Numbered from the stretch's first letter, positions 45,825-55,894 are shown. The stretch is 64,000 nt of DNA from WTAW01 sp964540205 (GCA_964540205.1 CAZIMJ010000163.1:1-64000); one strand, 5' to 3'. Program-made: numbers and translations. Notes: a model not told the origin generated them from the letters alone.

Positions 45825-48800
45825 GTGAGAAAAATCAGTCTATGGCTTTGCGTAGTAATGCTCATTCTATCTTTGACTGCTTGGGGCGAGGATGCTGAAA
45901 AGGAAAAGTCCACTCTAATGAATGCAGAGACTTTCTCAGGGCTGAAGCTCAGAAATATCGGTCCAGCGCTGATGTCGGGTCGGATCAGTGATATTGCTAT
46001 TCATCCAGAGGATCAGAGTATCTGGTATTTGGCCGTGGGTTCGGGGAATGTTTGGAAAACAGTGAATGCAGGAACAACCTGGACAACGATTTTTGATGAA
46101 CAGCCATCCTATTCCATAGGATGTGTCACTATCGATCCCAACAATCCGGACATCATCTGGATTGGAACCGGGGAAAACGTCAGCGGCCGTCACGTCGGTT
46201 GGGGGGATGGCGTTTATAAAAGCTTGAATGGCGGAAAGACCTGGTCGAACATGGGGCTTAAAGAGTCCGAACACATCTCTAAGATCCTGGTGAATCCCTG
46301 CGATTCCAACATTGTGTATGTGGGAGCAGAGGGACCACTCTGGTCTGCAGGGGGAGAACGAGGGCTCTACAAGAGCGAAGACAGGGGAAAAACCTGGAAT
46401 ATTTCCCTCGAGATCAGTAAGGACACGGGTGTGACGGATGTGGAGATGGACCCGACAGATTCAAATATTCTATACGCCGCTGCCTATCAGAGGCGGAGGA
46501 GTGTGTCCTCCTTTATGGGAGGAGGATCTGAGTCCGGCATTTACAAAAGTGACGATGCCGGGAAAACATGGCGGAAGCTGGCTGTAGGACTTCCCGAAGG
46601 AGACATGGGGAAAATCGGGCTTGCTATCTCTCCTATCAAACCTAACGTGGTTTACGCAACTATCGAGGCAGATCGGGATCAGAAAGGATTCTACCGATCC
46701 ACAAACCGGGGTGAGAGTTGGGAAAAACGCAGCAGCTACACGAGCGGCGGCACCGGCCCCCACTATTATCAAGAGATCTACGCAAGTCCTCACCAGTTCG
46801 ACCGTGTGTACCAGATGGATGTGTGGATGCAAGTGTCCAACGATGGAGGAAAAACTTTTAATCCCGTTGGAGAGACGCACAAACACTCGGATAATCACGC
46901 TTTGGCCTTTGACTCTAAAGATCCGAACTATCTCCTCTCTGGATGTGACGGCGGCTTATATGAGACCTATGACCATGGAAAGACCTGGAAGTTTTTCGCA
47001 AATCTTCCGCTGACCCAGTATTACAAGATGAGTCTAGATAATGAACGTCCCTTTTACAATGTCCATGGGGGGACTCAAGATAACTCGAGCCAATTAGGAC
47101 CTTCGCGGACGATGAGCATAAACGGGATCCTCAACAGCGACTGGATCATCACGACCGGGGCTGACGGTTATGCCTGTGCCATCGATCCTGAAGATCCAAA
47201 CATCATCTATGCCGAATGGCAGAACGGCAGTCTGAACCGTTACGACAAACGAAGCGGCGAACTGGTGGACATCAAACCTCAGCCGGAGAAGGGAGAAGAT
47301 CCCCCACGCTGGAATTGGGACACCCCCATCATCATTAGCCCGCATTCCAACACACGGCTGTACTATGCTTCACAACGCGTCTTCAGAAGCGACGACCGCG
47401 GCGATTCCTGGACGGCGATCAGCCCAGACCTCACCCGCAACATATTCCGGCTTGAGCAAAAGATCATGGGCAAATCCTGGAGTGTGGATGCCCTTTGGGA
47501 TCTCGGGGCTATGTCCGTATACAGCACAATCACTTCGATATCAGAATCCCCCCTCCAGGAAGGGCTGATCTATGTGGGCACCGACGACGGATTGATCCAA
47601 GTCACAGAAGATGGCGGTTTGACCTGGCGAAAAGTCGATAAGATCCCCGGCGTTCCCGATCGCTATTTTGTCAATGAGATCAGGGCTTCCAAACACGACA
47701 AAGACACCGTCTATGCCGATCTGGATAATCACAAGACCGGAGATTTAAAACCCTATCTTTTGAAAAGTGCAGACCGCGGCCGAACCTGGAAATCCATTGT
47801 TGGTGATTTGCCTGAAAAGACGATCGTCTGGGCTATCACTCAGGATCATGAGAAAGCAGATCTTCTATTTATCGGCACAGAATTCGGCATCTATTTCACA
47901 CCGGATGAGGGAAAACACTGGGTAAAGCTTTCTGGGAATGTGCCGACGATCTCCTTCAGGGATCTCGAAACCCAAGAAAGAGAGAGCGATCTGGTCGGTG
48001 CGTCTTTCGGCCGGGGCTTTTACATCTTAGATGACTATTCACCACTGAGACATGCAAGTGAAGAGACCCTGAAGCAGGAATGTGTGCTTTTCCCTGTGAA
48101 AAAGGCCTCGATGTACATTGAAAGACGACCGCTGGATTTGAAAGGGAAAGCTTTCCTGGGTGATGGCATTTACCTGGCACCAAATCCACCCTTCGGAGCA
48201 GTATTCACCTATTACTTGAAAGAATCACTGAAAACCCGTGCAGTGGAAAGACGAGACACAGAGAAAAAAGCTGAAAAAGCGGGACTGCAAGTAAAATTTC
48301 CCGGCTGGGAAGCCTTGAGAAAGGAAGAGAGGGAGGAAAAACCGGCCATAATTATCATAGTGAAGGATGCGGACGGCCAGGTTGTACGCCAGCTCACAGG
48401 ACCAACCACAAAAGGAATAAACAGAGTGGCTTGGAATCTGCGATATCCCACAGTGAATCCAACAGAACTCGAAAGCCAACAGAGGAACGCCTGGGATGAA
48501 CCTCCTGAAGGGGCGTTGGTTATACCTGGAATGTTCACTGTCTCGATCGCCAAACGTGTTGATGGAGTGTTAATCCAACTCGGCGAACCTCAGACATTCA
48601 CAGTGGAATCTCTAGAATTGGCCACTCTTGCGACAAAAGACAAGAACGAACTACTGGCATTTCAGAAAAAAGCTGGAGAGCTCCAGCGAGCCATCATGGT
48701 AGCCGGTGCGGCAGTGGGAGAGGCCATGAGGGAGATCCAGTTCATCAAGAAAGCATTGCTGGATACACCTAAAGCTGACCCCGCACTCGCAGACCAAGCC

Positions 48801-49106
48801 CGTATGATTGAGCAGCGTCTTCAAGAATTCCAGGTTGACCTGTATGGAGATATGACAGCAAGGCGAAGATCAGAGCCTACATCACCATCCATTATGAGAC
48901 GGGTGAGCGCCCAATTGTCCACGACATGTCCTATCACAGAAACGAACAAACACAATTATGAGATCGCTGCTGACGATTTTGAGAAACTGCTGGAGGAGAT
49001 GCGTCAAGTGATTGAGGTCGACTTGAAGAAGTTTAAAGACTCTGTGGAAGCCGCAGGAGCACCCTGGACTCCCGGCCGCAGCCTCCCCAAGTGGAAAAAG
49101 AAATAA
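45825..49106 (+). CDS. Secreted sortilin/VPS10-like BNR-repeat protein
   Basis: A 1093-residue protein. After a signal peptide, residues about 40-720 form beta-propeller blades with repeated Asp-box motifs such as SLNGGKTWSN, SEDRGKTWN, SDDAGKTWRK and SADRGRTWKS. This arrangement matches the sortilin N-terminal domain and exo-glycosidase-like BNR proteins. A beta-sandwich region (VWGLTGPT-like, QVVRQLTGPTTKGINRVAW) and a helical C-terminal domain follow. Bacterial members are abundant in protein-degrading phyla and may bind peptides or glycans; catalysis is not shown. The start is GTG 45825 after AAGGAGG. Confidence 0.82.
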   Translation: MRKISLWLCVVMLILSLTAWGEDAEKEKSTLMNAETFSGLKLRNIGPALMSGRISDIAIHPEDQSIWYLAVGSGNVWKTVNAGTTWTTIFDEQPSYSIGCVTIDPNNPDIIWIGTGENVSGRHVGWGDGVYKSLNGGKTWSNMGLKESEHISKILVNPCDSNIVYVGAEGPLWSAGGERGLYKSEDRGKTWNISLEISKDTGVTDVEMDPTDSNILYAAAYQRRRSVSSFMGGGSESGIYKSDDAGKTWRKLAVGLPEGDMGKIGLAISPIKPNVVYATIEADRDQKGFYRSTNRGESWEKRSSYTSGGTGPHYYQEIYASPHQFDRVYQMDVWMQVSNDGGKTFNPVGETHKHSDNHALAFDSKDPNYLLSGCDGGLYETYDHGKTWKFFANLPLTQYYKMSLDNERPFYNVHGGTQDNSSQLGPSRTMSINGILNSDWIITTGADGYACAIDPEDPNIIYAEWQNGSLNRYDKRSGELVDIKPQPEKGEDPPRWNWDTPIIISPHSNTRLYYASQRVFRSDDRGDSWTAISPDLTRNIFRLEQKIMGKSWSVDALWDLGAMSVYSTITSISESPLQEGLIYVGTDDGLIQVTEDGGLTWRKVDKIPGVPDRYFVNEIRASKHDKDTVYADLDNHKTGDLKPYLLKSADRGRTWKSIVGDLPEKTIVWAITQDHEKADLLFIGTEFGIYFTPDEGKHWVKLSGNVPTISFRDLETQERESDLVGASFGRGFYILDDYSPLRHASEETLKQECVLFPVKKASMYIERRPLDLKGKAFLGDGIYLAPNPPFGAVFTYYLKESLKTRAVERRDTEKKAEKAGLQVKFPGWEALRKEEREEKPAIIIIVKDADGQVVRQLTGPTTKGINRVAWNLRYPTVNPTELESQQRNAWDEPPEGALVIPGMFTVSIAKRVDGVLIQLGEPQTFTVESLELATLATKDKNELLAFQKKAGELQRAIMVAGAAVGEAMREIQFIKKALLDTPKADPALADQARMIEQRLQEFQVDLYGDMTARRRSEPTSPSIMRRVSAQLSTTCPITETNKHNYEIAADDFEKLLEEMRQVIEVDLKKFKDSVEAAGAPWTPGRSLPKWKKK

Positions 49107-49111
49107 TAGTC

Positions 49112-49204
49112 TAATCTTCAAGAATCTTATTCAGCACGTTTTCCGTGCGATTGGGAACGTCTTCTGGGAGGTAAGGGGAGTGTAAATTCTCAAAATGTGA
49201 CCAT
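49112..49204 (-). pseudogene. Possible 30-codon gene remnant
   Basis: A minus-strand frame from ATG 49204 reads HSPYLPEDVPNRTENVLNKI and stops at 49112. It reads like a protein C-terminus but is too short to assign and has no RBS. Confidence 0.2.
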
Positions 49205-49303
49205 TGGCCTGATATCAATATTGCGAAGAGTGCAGTTGGATAATTGACCGGCTGTGCACACTTTGATATAAGTGATAAAGAATCTGGAATTAAAGGAATG
49301 CCA

Positions 49304-49504
49304 ATGGAAGATCAAAAGAAAAACGTCAGACGGCCTGTTTGGGGCCCGCGCATTTTCCTGTTTGGTGCGTTATTGTTTGTGGCGTATTTGATACTCGTCT
49401 ATGGATTCAAAATCACTGCGGGAACACTTTACGACATCCTACGTTATGGGGGTATCGGACTCGCTATCCTCGGCTGGATCCTCTGGAGAATTCTAAAACG
49501 ATAA
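49304..49504 (+). CDS. Small membrane protein, two transmembrane helices
   Basis: A 66-residue protein with a charged N-terminus (EDQKKNVRRPVWGPR) and two hydrophobic helices, FLFGALLFVAYLILVYGF and GGIGLAILGWILW, ending in RILKR. It is not assigned to a family. AAAGGA six bases before ATG 49304 favours that start over ATG 49298. It is convergent with the methyltransferase gene. Confidence 0.55.
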   Translation: MEDQKKNVRRPVWGPRIFLFGALLFVAYLILVYGFKITAGTLYDILRYGGIGLAILGWILWRILKR

Positions 49505-49512
49505 ACCGAGGA

Positions 49513-50172
49513 TTATGGCCTGTAGATAAAAATCGTGTGTTCTTTACCGAATTCGTCTTTTAGGGATTCGACGCAGACTTCTTTGTCGCCCCATCCAGCC
49601 ATATGATAGTTGTGAGTGACAACGCACGCACCAGGTTTGAGCTGTTTTTCCAATATGGGACGGAGAAGGTCATTGGATTCTGGCAACAAATAGAGGGCGA
49701 CTACTGTCGCCTCTGAAATGTCAGCTTTTGTGGCGTCTTCTAAATGAAATTCTACAAGAGAATCGACACCTGCCTTCCGGGCATTGGACTGGGATTTTTT
49801 TACCCAGCGCGGGAAGATATCCAGACCGACACCGTGAGCACCGTATTTTTCTGCCGCAGCTATCACGATGCGGCCATCGCCACAACCGAGATCGTAGACG
49901 ATGTCGTTCTTGTCCACTTCAGCCAGCTCAAGCATCTTCTCAACAACACACATGGGTGTAGGTAGAAAAGGCGCCAGTTTCACAGTGTCTGCTGGATCCA
50001 GCTCTGCAGAATTCTCCCCGAGGGAAACACCTTGCGTGTCTCGATCAACGCGATAAACCGGATTTCCATCCTGATTTATTGATTCCCCAGTCAGCAAGAG
50101 AACAGCAGCACCTATCCCAACCAGTACAATCACCATTACAATTTCAATTGTTCTTTTCACAGTATCACTCAT
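49513..50172 (-). CDS. Membrane-anchored SAM-dependent methyltransferase
   Basis: A 219-residue protein. An N-terminal helix (IEIVMVIVLVGIGAAVLLL) would anchor it. After a linker, TPMCVVEKMLELAEV and VYDLGCGDGRIVIAAAE form the methyltransferase fold with SAM motif I; LDIFPRWVKKSQSNARKAG is motif II and NYHMAGWGD may be in the active site. The substrate is unknown. If the single helix is an uncleaved signal anchor, the catalytic domain would face the periplasm, where SAM is absent, so N-out topology is more likely. Confidence 0.75.
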   Translation of the reverse strand: MSDTVKRTIEIVMVIVLVGIGAAVLLLTGESINQDGNPVYRVDRDTQGVSLGENSAELDPADTVKLAPFLPTPMCVVEKMLELAEVDKNDIVYDLGCGDGRIVIAAAEKYGAHGVGLDIFPRWVKKSQSNARKAGVDSLVEFHLEDATKADISEATVVALYLLPESNDLLRPILEKQLKPGACVVTHNYHMAGWGDKEVCVESLKDEFGKEHTIFIYRP

Positions 50173-50297
50173 TTACACAAATATTGATGCTTTAGCATTC
50201 TATTCTATTTACTTTTTTTGTAACACAGTTAATAAACGGCACATTCTACCACATCCAGCTTGAAAATCAATATTTTTTCCTTTTCTGAGATGAGAGC

Positions 50298-50354
50298 ATG
50301 TCACAGAAAGACAAAATCATAGATACTCTGCGGGCAGCCCGCCGAGCCGATTAA
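50298..50354 (+). pseudogene. 18-codon 5' fragment cut by palindrome
   Basis: ATG 50298 reads SQKDKIIDTLRAARRAD and then a TAA formed at the edge of the adjacent palindrome. It looks like the beginning of a helical protein interrupted by the repeat; too short to assign. Confidence 0.25.
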
Positions 50355-50406
50355 AAAAATGGGACTGTCCCCTTTTTTTGTACGGTCCTTTCTCCGAAAG
50401 GACCGT
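50353..50406. repeat. Double palindrome (GGGACTGTCCC and ACGGTCC/GGACCGT), R4
   Basis: A first palindrome, AAAAAAATGGGACTGTCCCC with a T run (50353-50379), is followed by a perfect hairpin with 11-base arms ACGGTCCTTTC/GAAAGGACCGT (50382-50406). It lies just past the stop of the truncated DUF429 gene and could terminate it. It belongs to the same palindrome group as 53367-53471. Confidence 0.7.
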
Positions 50407-50418
50407 AAAGAATCCTGT

Positions 50419-50817
50419 CTAAGGTTTCGGCATGAGGATGGCGCCGCCTGGGTACATTTCCACTGCGCGGAATCCCATCCTTTCCAGTTCTCCACAGAGT
50501 TCGATGCCGCGCACCGTGAGCCCTCTCATCGGACCCAGTGTTATCGGGAAAAAAGGGATCTTTCTTCTCCGCAATTCCAGGTCACAGACCCGATAATGTT
50601 CGCCGTTTCTATCTTCAATGGACTTTCTGCCGGGAGGGAGGTTTAATGGTGCATCGATAGTAATGAGGTCTGGTTTTTCCTTCTCGGCGCACTCCAAAAT
50701 ATCAGCATCGGAATACGCTAGAAAAGTCTTTACCCTCAAGCCTCGAAGTACGCACATCCCCGTGGGACGATGCGGCACTCCCGCCAAATCAACGCCGAGA
50801 ACACAGAATTCATTCAT
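50419..50817 (-). CDS. DUF429 protein (predicted RNase H-like nuclease), C-terminally truncated
   Basis: A 132-residue protein starting EFCVLGVDLAGVPHRPTG, with LITIDAPLNLPPG and AVEMYPGGA, the conserved blocks of DUF429, a family predicted to have an RNase H fold. Other members have about 220-250 residues. This one ends shortly after the MYPGGA block, ten bases before a palindromic repeat, so it has probably lost its C-terminal half. The ATG directly follows the stop of the barrel-protein gene upstream. Activity is doubtful. Confidence 0.65.
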   Translation of the reverse strand: MNEFCVLGVDLAGVPHRPTGMCVLRGLRVKTFLAYSDADILECAEKEKPDLITIDAPLNLPPGRKSIEDRNGEHYRVCDLELRRRKIPFFPITLGPMRGLTVRGIELCGELERMGFRAVEMYPGGAILMPKP

Positions 50818-51396
50818 TTAAAAATCGAAGGAATAGCCGATCCCGGCAAGGAATCGAATGCCTCCGAGGTTAACCTCTGTATCAAATGGCCTGACTACGA
50901 GCGGGACGGATTTCACCTCTGCTGATATGTATAATCTGTCAAACACCCTCAGGTTGATCCCACCTGCAATAAAAGTAGTCCATTTGCTGTCATCGACTAT
51001 TAAACGCGTAAAATCACTATCAATGTCCTGCTTATAGGTATAATAGCCCATACCTAATTTGACATATCCAACGAACGTGTGAAGCGGAAGGAACAGAATT
51101 CCCGAAAATTCCAGGCCCGTGACCGAAAGCGTGCTGTCCTCGTCATAAAGGCCGACCTTTCCGCTTTCTTTGTAACCACCCTCATAGGCGATCTCAATAC
51201 CTATGTTTCTGAAGGGGATCAGCCTCAAATAGGGGACGTAGACGTAACCATCGCCATATGTCTCTTTTAAAATCTCATCCTGAACTTGGCGGAGTCCATA
51301 ATTGAGACCTATCCCCACTTGAATGGCCTGGCTTGTTTGAACAACACATCCAATCAAAACAAGAAATATAATCCCGTTTATCAATCTTTTTCGCAT
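50818..51396 (-). CDS. Outer-membrane beta-barrel protein, small
   Basis: A 192-residue protein. A signal peptide (LINGIIFLVLIGCVVQTSQA) precedes about eight amphipathic beta strands, such as YLRLIPFRNIGIEIAYEGG and FVGYVKLGMGYYTY, with the final strand GIRFLAGIGYSFDF ending in Phe. The size and pattern fit OmpA/OmpW-like eight-stranded barrels. AAAGGA before ATG 51396 supports the start. Its stop abuts the DUF429 ATG, so the two are translated from one message. Confidence 0.7.
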   Translation of the reverse strand: MRKRLINGIIFLVLIGCVVQTSQAIQVGIGLNYGLRQVQDEILKETYGDGYVYVPYLRLIPFRNIGIEIAYEGGYKESGKVGLYDEDSTLSVTGLEFSGILFLPLHTFVGYVKLGMGYYTYKQDIDSDFTRLIVDDSKWTTFIAGGINLRVFDRLYISAEVKSVPLVVRPFDTEVNLGGIRFLAGIGYSFDF

Positions 51397-51462
51397 GAGC
51401 GATTCCTTTCTTCCGTTACTCCTAAATTTCATGCAATTATCATTCTGTAAAATGAATTTGAA

Positions 51463-53253
51463 TCATTGGCTATAGGTGGCATAGACAGGAGCGCTCTCCT
51501 CACCTGATTCACTGACAGAAGTGATCTTGTAGATGTAAGCTTCCTCGAACAAAAGTCCGCGCCTATCGTATGTGAAAGTTTGGCCATCCAGTTCGGCAAT
51601 CAAAACAAAATCATTACCTTGACTATCCGAGCGGCTCTCATAGAGGCGATAAGAGGCAACTGGTACCTCTTTTCCAGGGTTGGCGCTCCATGTGAGACGG
51701 TCAACAAATTGTGTAAAAAAAATATAATCGTTCGGAATTCTTTGTACAGTAAAAGATTTTGGCGGGAAAATCTTTTTCACACCATAGAAGGCCGCTCCAT
51801 AAGCATCGACGATGCCCCACCCATATTCATTATTGGGACTCGAGGAATTATCGGCCGTAGATTTTATCGCATCCATGATGTCATAATTCGTCCATGTGGG
51901 GTTGATCTCCAGGATGAGTGCCGTGGCTCCGGCTGTTAAAGGGCAGGAGAAAGAGGTGCCGGCTACAGAATCGTAGATGTTGGAACCCCCGATCTCAACG
52001 GTGTAAACATCAGAGCCCTGAGCCATCACATCTGGCTTGATCCTTCCGTCTGCTGTAGGGCCCATAGAGCTGAATTCCACACGAATTCCTCTGGGATCGA
52101 CGGCTCCTGCGGCAATGACATTGGGACTGTCGGAGGGGGCGATGATGGTGTTGTCTGGGGGAGATGCCGGACCTTCATTCCCGGCTGAATTAACGATCAG
52201 GATGCCGCGGCTTGCGGCAATATTAGCCCCTATGGTTGTGATGGCTGTTTCCCCATCCATATCTTCTGAGGTGTAGCCTTCCTCTCCATGGGAGAATTCA
52301 TAACGATAGCCCAGAGAGCTGCTGATGATGTCGGCTCCGAGGTCGTCCGCCCATTCGGCGCCTGCGACCCAGTGGTCTTCCTCGATGTGGCGCTCCCAAT
52401 CGGTGTTTTCTGTTTTTCCAAGGATATAAGATGCTCCGTATGCGGGACCGATTAATTCCCCGGGATAGTAACCCCCAATTGTGCCCAGCGTTTGAGTCCC
52501 GTGATTTCCCACACCCATCTGACCCTCCTCATCAAAAACATTGGGATCATCGTTTACAAAATCCCATGTGGCTTGGATATCCAGATGATCCAGGGCCTGG
52601 TGAGCAAAGTTTTTGAAACCGGTATCAAGCATGCAGATCATAACACCTTCGCCGCTATAGCCAAGGTCATGGAGGGTAGGCACATTGATCTGATTGAGCT
52701 GGGTGAAAGAAGGGCCGTAGTCGAATGCATGAGGTTCTGCGATTAGCGACGGTTTCTCTATGGATTGTGTATGAGTAAGGTGAGTAAGGTCTGGTTCACG
52801 GAAGTGAAAGGAACGGACACGATCGATCTTTTTTACAAAATCGAGGTCCGCAATTCTCTGCAAAGCGTAGCCATAGGCCTCAACTGAGACGGCGTTGAGC
52901 CATCGCGACCTATGACGGATTCGGATAGTGTGGATTTGTACGCTTTGGATGTATTTTTCTTCGACGGGCACGTCGTAAACATCGACGAGAGGAGTGTATT
53001 TAAGGTGCCGCAAACGACGTTTCAGGGTGCGAGGATTCAGAGAAGACTGGACGGTCTGAATTTTTTTGTCGAGCTCAGAACCCTTGTCATTGAAAAAAAT
53101 CCATACTGTGAATTGGGTTTGCTCGCCTTGATTCTGAATCATCATCTTCAGATTGGCGCTGATTTTCTCTTGGGAATCGGAGAGAACAAAAGAGGCCATA
53201 AAAAATGACAATGTGACTGCGATGAAAATTTTAATACGTGTTCTATATTTCAT
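51463..53253 (-). CDS. Subtilisin-family serine protease (S8), secreted
   Basis: A 596-residue protease. A signal peptide (IFIAVTLSFFMASFVLS) and a propeptide region of about 150 residues come first. The catalytic residues follow: Asp210 in MLDTG, His251 in GNHGTQ, the oxyanion Asn359 in NSAGNEG and Ser434 in GTSFSCP. A fibronectin-III-like C-terminal domain (VDRLTWSANPG, VASYRLYESRS) ends the protein. It should cleave extracellular proteins broadly. The start ATG 53253 lacks a strong RBS but opens directly on the signal peptide. Confidence 0.9.
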   Translation of the reverse strand: MKYRTRIKIFIAVTLSFFMASFVLSDSQEKISANLKMMIQNQGEQTQFTVWIFFNDKGSELDKKIQTVQSSLNPRTLKRRLRHLKYTPLVDVYDVPVEEKYIQSVQIHTIRIRHRSRWLNAVSVEAYGYALQRIADLDFVKKIDRVRSFHFREPDLTHLTHTQSIEKPSLIAEPHAFDYGPSFTQLNQINVPTLHDLGYSGEGVMICMLDTGFKNFAHQALDHLDIQATWDFVNDDPNVFDEEGQMGVGNHGTQTLGTIGGYYPGELIGPAYGASYILGKTENTDWERHIEEDHWVAGAEWADDLGADIISSSLGYRYEFSHGEEGYTSEDMDGETAITTIGANIAASRGILIVNSAGNEGPASPPDNTIIAPSDSPNVIAAGAVDPRGIRVEFSSMGPTADGRIKPDVMAQGSDVYTVEIGGSNIYDSVAGTSFSCPLTAGATALILEINPTWTNYDIMDAIKSTADNSSSPNNEYGWGIVDAYGAAFYGVKKIFPPKSFTVQRIPNDYIFFTQFVDRLTWSANPGKEVPVASYRLYESRSDSQGNDFVLIAELDGQTFTYDRRGLLFEEAYIYKITSVSESGEESAPVYATYSQ

Positions 53254-53366
53254 TTTTTAGCTCTGTCCTTAGTTTTGATAAGTCAGTGATTAACCTAGCA
53301 ATTATTTAAACGGTCGGTGATGGTTAACTATAAATTGTAGTAAAATAGTCGGAATTAGTCAAAAAC

Positions 53367-53471
53367 AAAAAAAGGGGACTCTCCCTTTCTATTGTAGGGT
53401 CCGTTCCCCGAACGGACCGTTTGGGAAACGGTCCCTACATCTCATAGAAAAGCACCCTGTCCCCTTTTTTA
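53367..53471. repeat. Nested palindrome at permease 3' end (R5)
   Basis: Outer arms AAAAAAGGGGACT and CCTGTCCCCTTTTTT enclose nested dyads: TGTAGGG...CCCTACA (53394-53439), GTCCGTTC/GAACGGAC and ACCGTTTGGGAAACGGT. The right edge overlaps the stop of the permease at 53469. It is related to R4 and to 60491-60660, and probably works as a terminator. Confidence 0.7.
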
Positions 53472-55826
53472 TTCGTAGCGGAGGGAATCGATGGGGCTGG
53501 CAGTGGCCGCACGGATCGCTTGAAAGCTCACAGATAAGAAGGCGACTATCAAGGCGATCGCCATGGCGGCAATAAAGATCAAGACACTCAAGCTCGTGCG
53601 GTAGGCGTAACTCTGCAGCCAGTTCTTCATCAGGAAATAGGCCACGGGCCAGGCAATAATGTTCGACACAAAAACGAGCAGAAAAAACTCTCTACAGAGC
53701 AGCATCGTAATGTTCGATACGGTGGCTCCCAGAACCTTCCGGATCCCCACTTCCTTAGTGCGCTGCTCAGATGTGAAAGAGGCCAAACCGAATAGCCCAA
53801 GGCAGGCGATAAAAACTGCCAAGGCCGCGAAATATTTTAGCAATGTTCCGATCGATTCCTCGCGCCGGTACATCTCGTCGAAATTCTCATCCAGAAAATA
53901 GTATTCGAAGGGATATGTGGGGATCACTCTTTTCCAAATGTTTTCAATGGCCTCCAAAGATTTGGAGACATCCCCAGTTGGAATCCTGATGAGCATAATC
54001 CGGTTAGGCTCCTCGTATAAGGATAGAGCCAGAGGCTCGATCTTGTTCCGAATGGGTTGATAGTGCCAGTTCTCCATCACACCGATGATCGTGCCCTCCC
54101 TGCCGACAAAACTAAATCGTTCTCCGACCACGGATTCCTTGCCCATCAACTTGGCCACTTCCTCATTGACGATAAATGCAGTTTTAAGATCTGAAGAATA
54201 CTCCTTCGAAAAGCCTCGACCCTCTTTCATTTTGATCCTTAAAGTCTCGATAAAATCAAAATCGACAGAGTTGAAGCCGATGAGCGTTGAGAAATTAGGA
54301 TCTTTGCCATCCCAATCAGCACCAGCGGAGTTACTTCCGATTTGAGATGGCAGCTGACCGGTGGCTGTCACATTCATAATATGCGAATCCTTGACCAACT
54401 CTGTTTTTAAAGTATCATAGACTTTTTGAACATCTTCTCTGAGAGGAATATACACCAGATGCTCCCTATCCCAACCCAATCGGTGATTTTTCATATAAGT
54501 TAACTGCTGGTAAACAACAACTGTCCCAATGATCAGCAAGATCGAGAGTGAGAATTGGACTACAACCAGAACCTTCCTGAACAGGGAACTTGCGGCCCCG
54601 GATTTAATAGCCCCCCTGATCACTTTGACCGGCTGGAAAGCCGATAAATACAGGGCTGGATAACTGCCGGCAACCAAACCCGTGAAGAGCGTGATCGCAG
54701 CCAATCCGATAAGGATCGTTCCTATCCCACCAACATTCCATGAGAGTTCCTTATCAGCAAATTTACTGAATGCTGGCAAGATCATTGTTACAACTCCTGC
54801 CGCGAGAACTAAGGAGATAAATGCAAAAACGACTGATTCCCCATAAAACTGCCGAATGAGATGGCTTTTTAGAGCACCAACGACTTTCCTCATCCCTACT
54901 TCTTTAGCCCTGTTGGCGGAACGGGCCGTGGACAGGTTCATGAAGTTGATGCATGCGATCAACAAAACGAAAAGAGCGATAATGGAAAAGATATAGACGT
55001 ACTGAATTGCTCCCGGGCTTTTCTCGTATCCAAAATAGGAATGGAGATGAATTCTCGTGAAGGGCATGAGCATGAGGTCAGTCACACTGTCGGATACCTT
55101 TGTCTTGATAAAGCCGAAGATTTTTTCATTCACTTGTTCCATTGTCGAGTTCGGATTGAGCTGCACATATGTCCCTATGGAATTGCTGCCGAATTCCTGA
55201 TCGGTTCTTCCTATTTTCTCCAAAAAGGCATAAGGAACTGCAATTTCAAACTGCAAGGACGAATTGTGGGGGATGTTCTCCATCACCCCACTCACGGTAA
55301 ATTCGTGTGTATTATTCACAGTGATCACTTTTCCGAGCGGGTCTTCATCTCCAAAATATTTTTGTGCGAGATCTTCATCTAAAACGAGCGAATAAGGTGA
55401 GCTTAAAGCTCTGTCTTTGTCCCCTTTTATGAATGGAAAGTTGAACATCTGGAAAAAAGATGGATCAACGGCTCTTATGCCGTATTCAAAAAAAGCATTT
55501 TCTCCGTATCGGAACAAAAGACCCCCTGACCAGACATAACGTGTGGCATCAATGATTTCCGGGATCTCCTCTACGAGTGCCGGGGCCAAAGGATAGGGGG
55601 TGACTCTCACATGAAACATTCTTCCAGAGTAATGCTGATCTTCCTCGACACGGTAAAGGTGGGGTGCATTTTCATGAAATTTATCATAGCTCAACTCATC
55701 CAACACCCAGATTGAGATGAGGAGACAACAAGCCATCCCGATAGCCAGACCTGTGATGTTGATCAGGGAATACCCTTTGTGTTTTCTGATGTTTCTTAAT
55801 ATAACCTTTAGATAGTTTTTAAACAT
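53469..55826 (-). CDS. ABC transporter permease, FtsX/MacB type
   Basis: A 785-residue permease. FKNYLKVILRNIRKHKGYSL starts the first helix. A PCD domain, three FtsX helices (FVLLIACINFMNLSTARSAN), a second PCD and three more helices follow, ending SPIDSLRYE. ATG 55826 with GGAGCG upstream is chosen; the frame opens to 56009 but that part overlaps the next gene and is not family-like. It follows another permease of the same kind by 68 bases, so the two may form a heterodimer. No ATPase gene is near. Confidence 0.87.
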   Translation of the reverse strand: MFKNYLKVILRNIRKHKGYSLINITGLAIGMACCLLISIWVLDELSYDKFHENAPHLYRVEEDQHYSGRMFHVRVTPYPLAPALVEEIPEIIDATRYVWSGGLLFRYGENAFFEYGIRAVDPSFFQMFNFPFIKGDKDRALSSPYSLVLDEDLAQKYFGDEDPLGKVITVNNTHEFTVSGVMENIPHNSSLQFEIAVPYAFLEKIGRTDQEFGSNSIGTYVQLNPNSTMEQVNEKIFGFIKTKVSDSVTDLMLMPFTRIHLHSYFGYEKSPGAIQYVYIFSIIALFVLLIACINFMNLSTARSANRAKEVGMRKVVGALKSHLIRQFYGESVVFAFISLVLAAGVVTMILPAFSKFADKELSWNVGGIGTILIGLAAITLFTGLVAGSYPALYLSAFQPVKVIRGAIKSGAASSLFRKVLVVVQFSLSILLIIGTVVVYQQLTYMKNHRLGWDREHLVYIPLREDVQKVYDTLKTELVKDSHIMNVTATGQLPSQIGSNSAGADWDGKDPNFSTLIGFNSVDFDFIETLRIKMKEGRGFSKEYSSDLKTAFIVNEEVAKLMGKESVVGERFSFVGREGTIIGVMENWHYQPIRNKIEPLALSLYEEPNRIMLIRIPTGDVSKSLEAIENIWKRVIPTYPFEYYFLDENFDEMYRREESIGTLLKYFAALAVFIACLGLFGLASFTSEQRTKEVGIRKVLGATVSNITMLLCREFFLLVFVSNIIAWPVAYFLMKNWLQSYAYRTSLSVLIFIAAMAIALIVAFLSVSFQAIRAATASPIDSLRYE

Positions 55827-55894
55827 AGCCACGCTCCAATACATAGAATTTGATAGGAATGATGGGATGGATTTGAAAATCTGTCCCCATTTTT

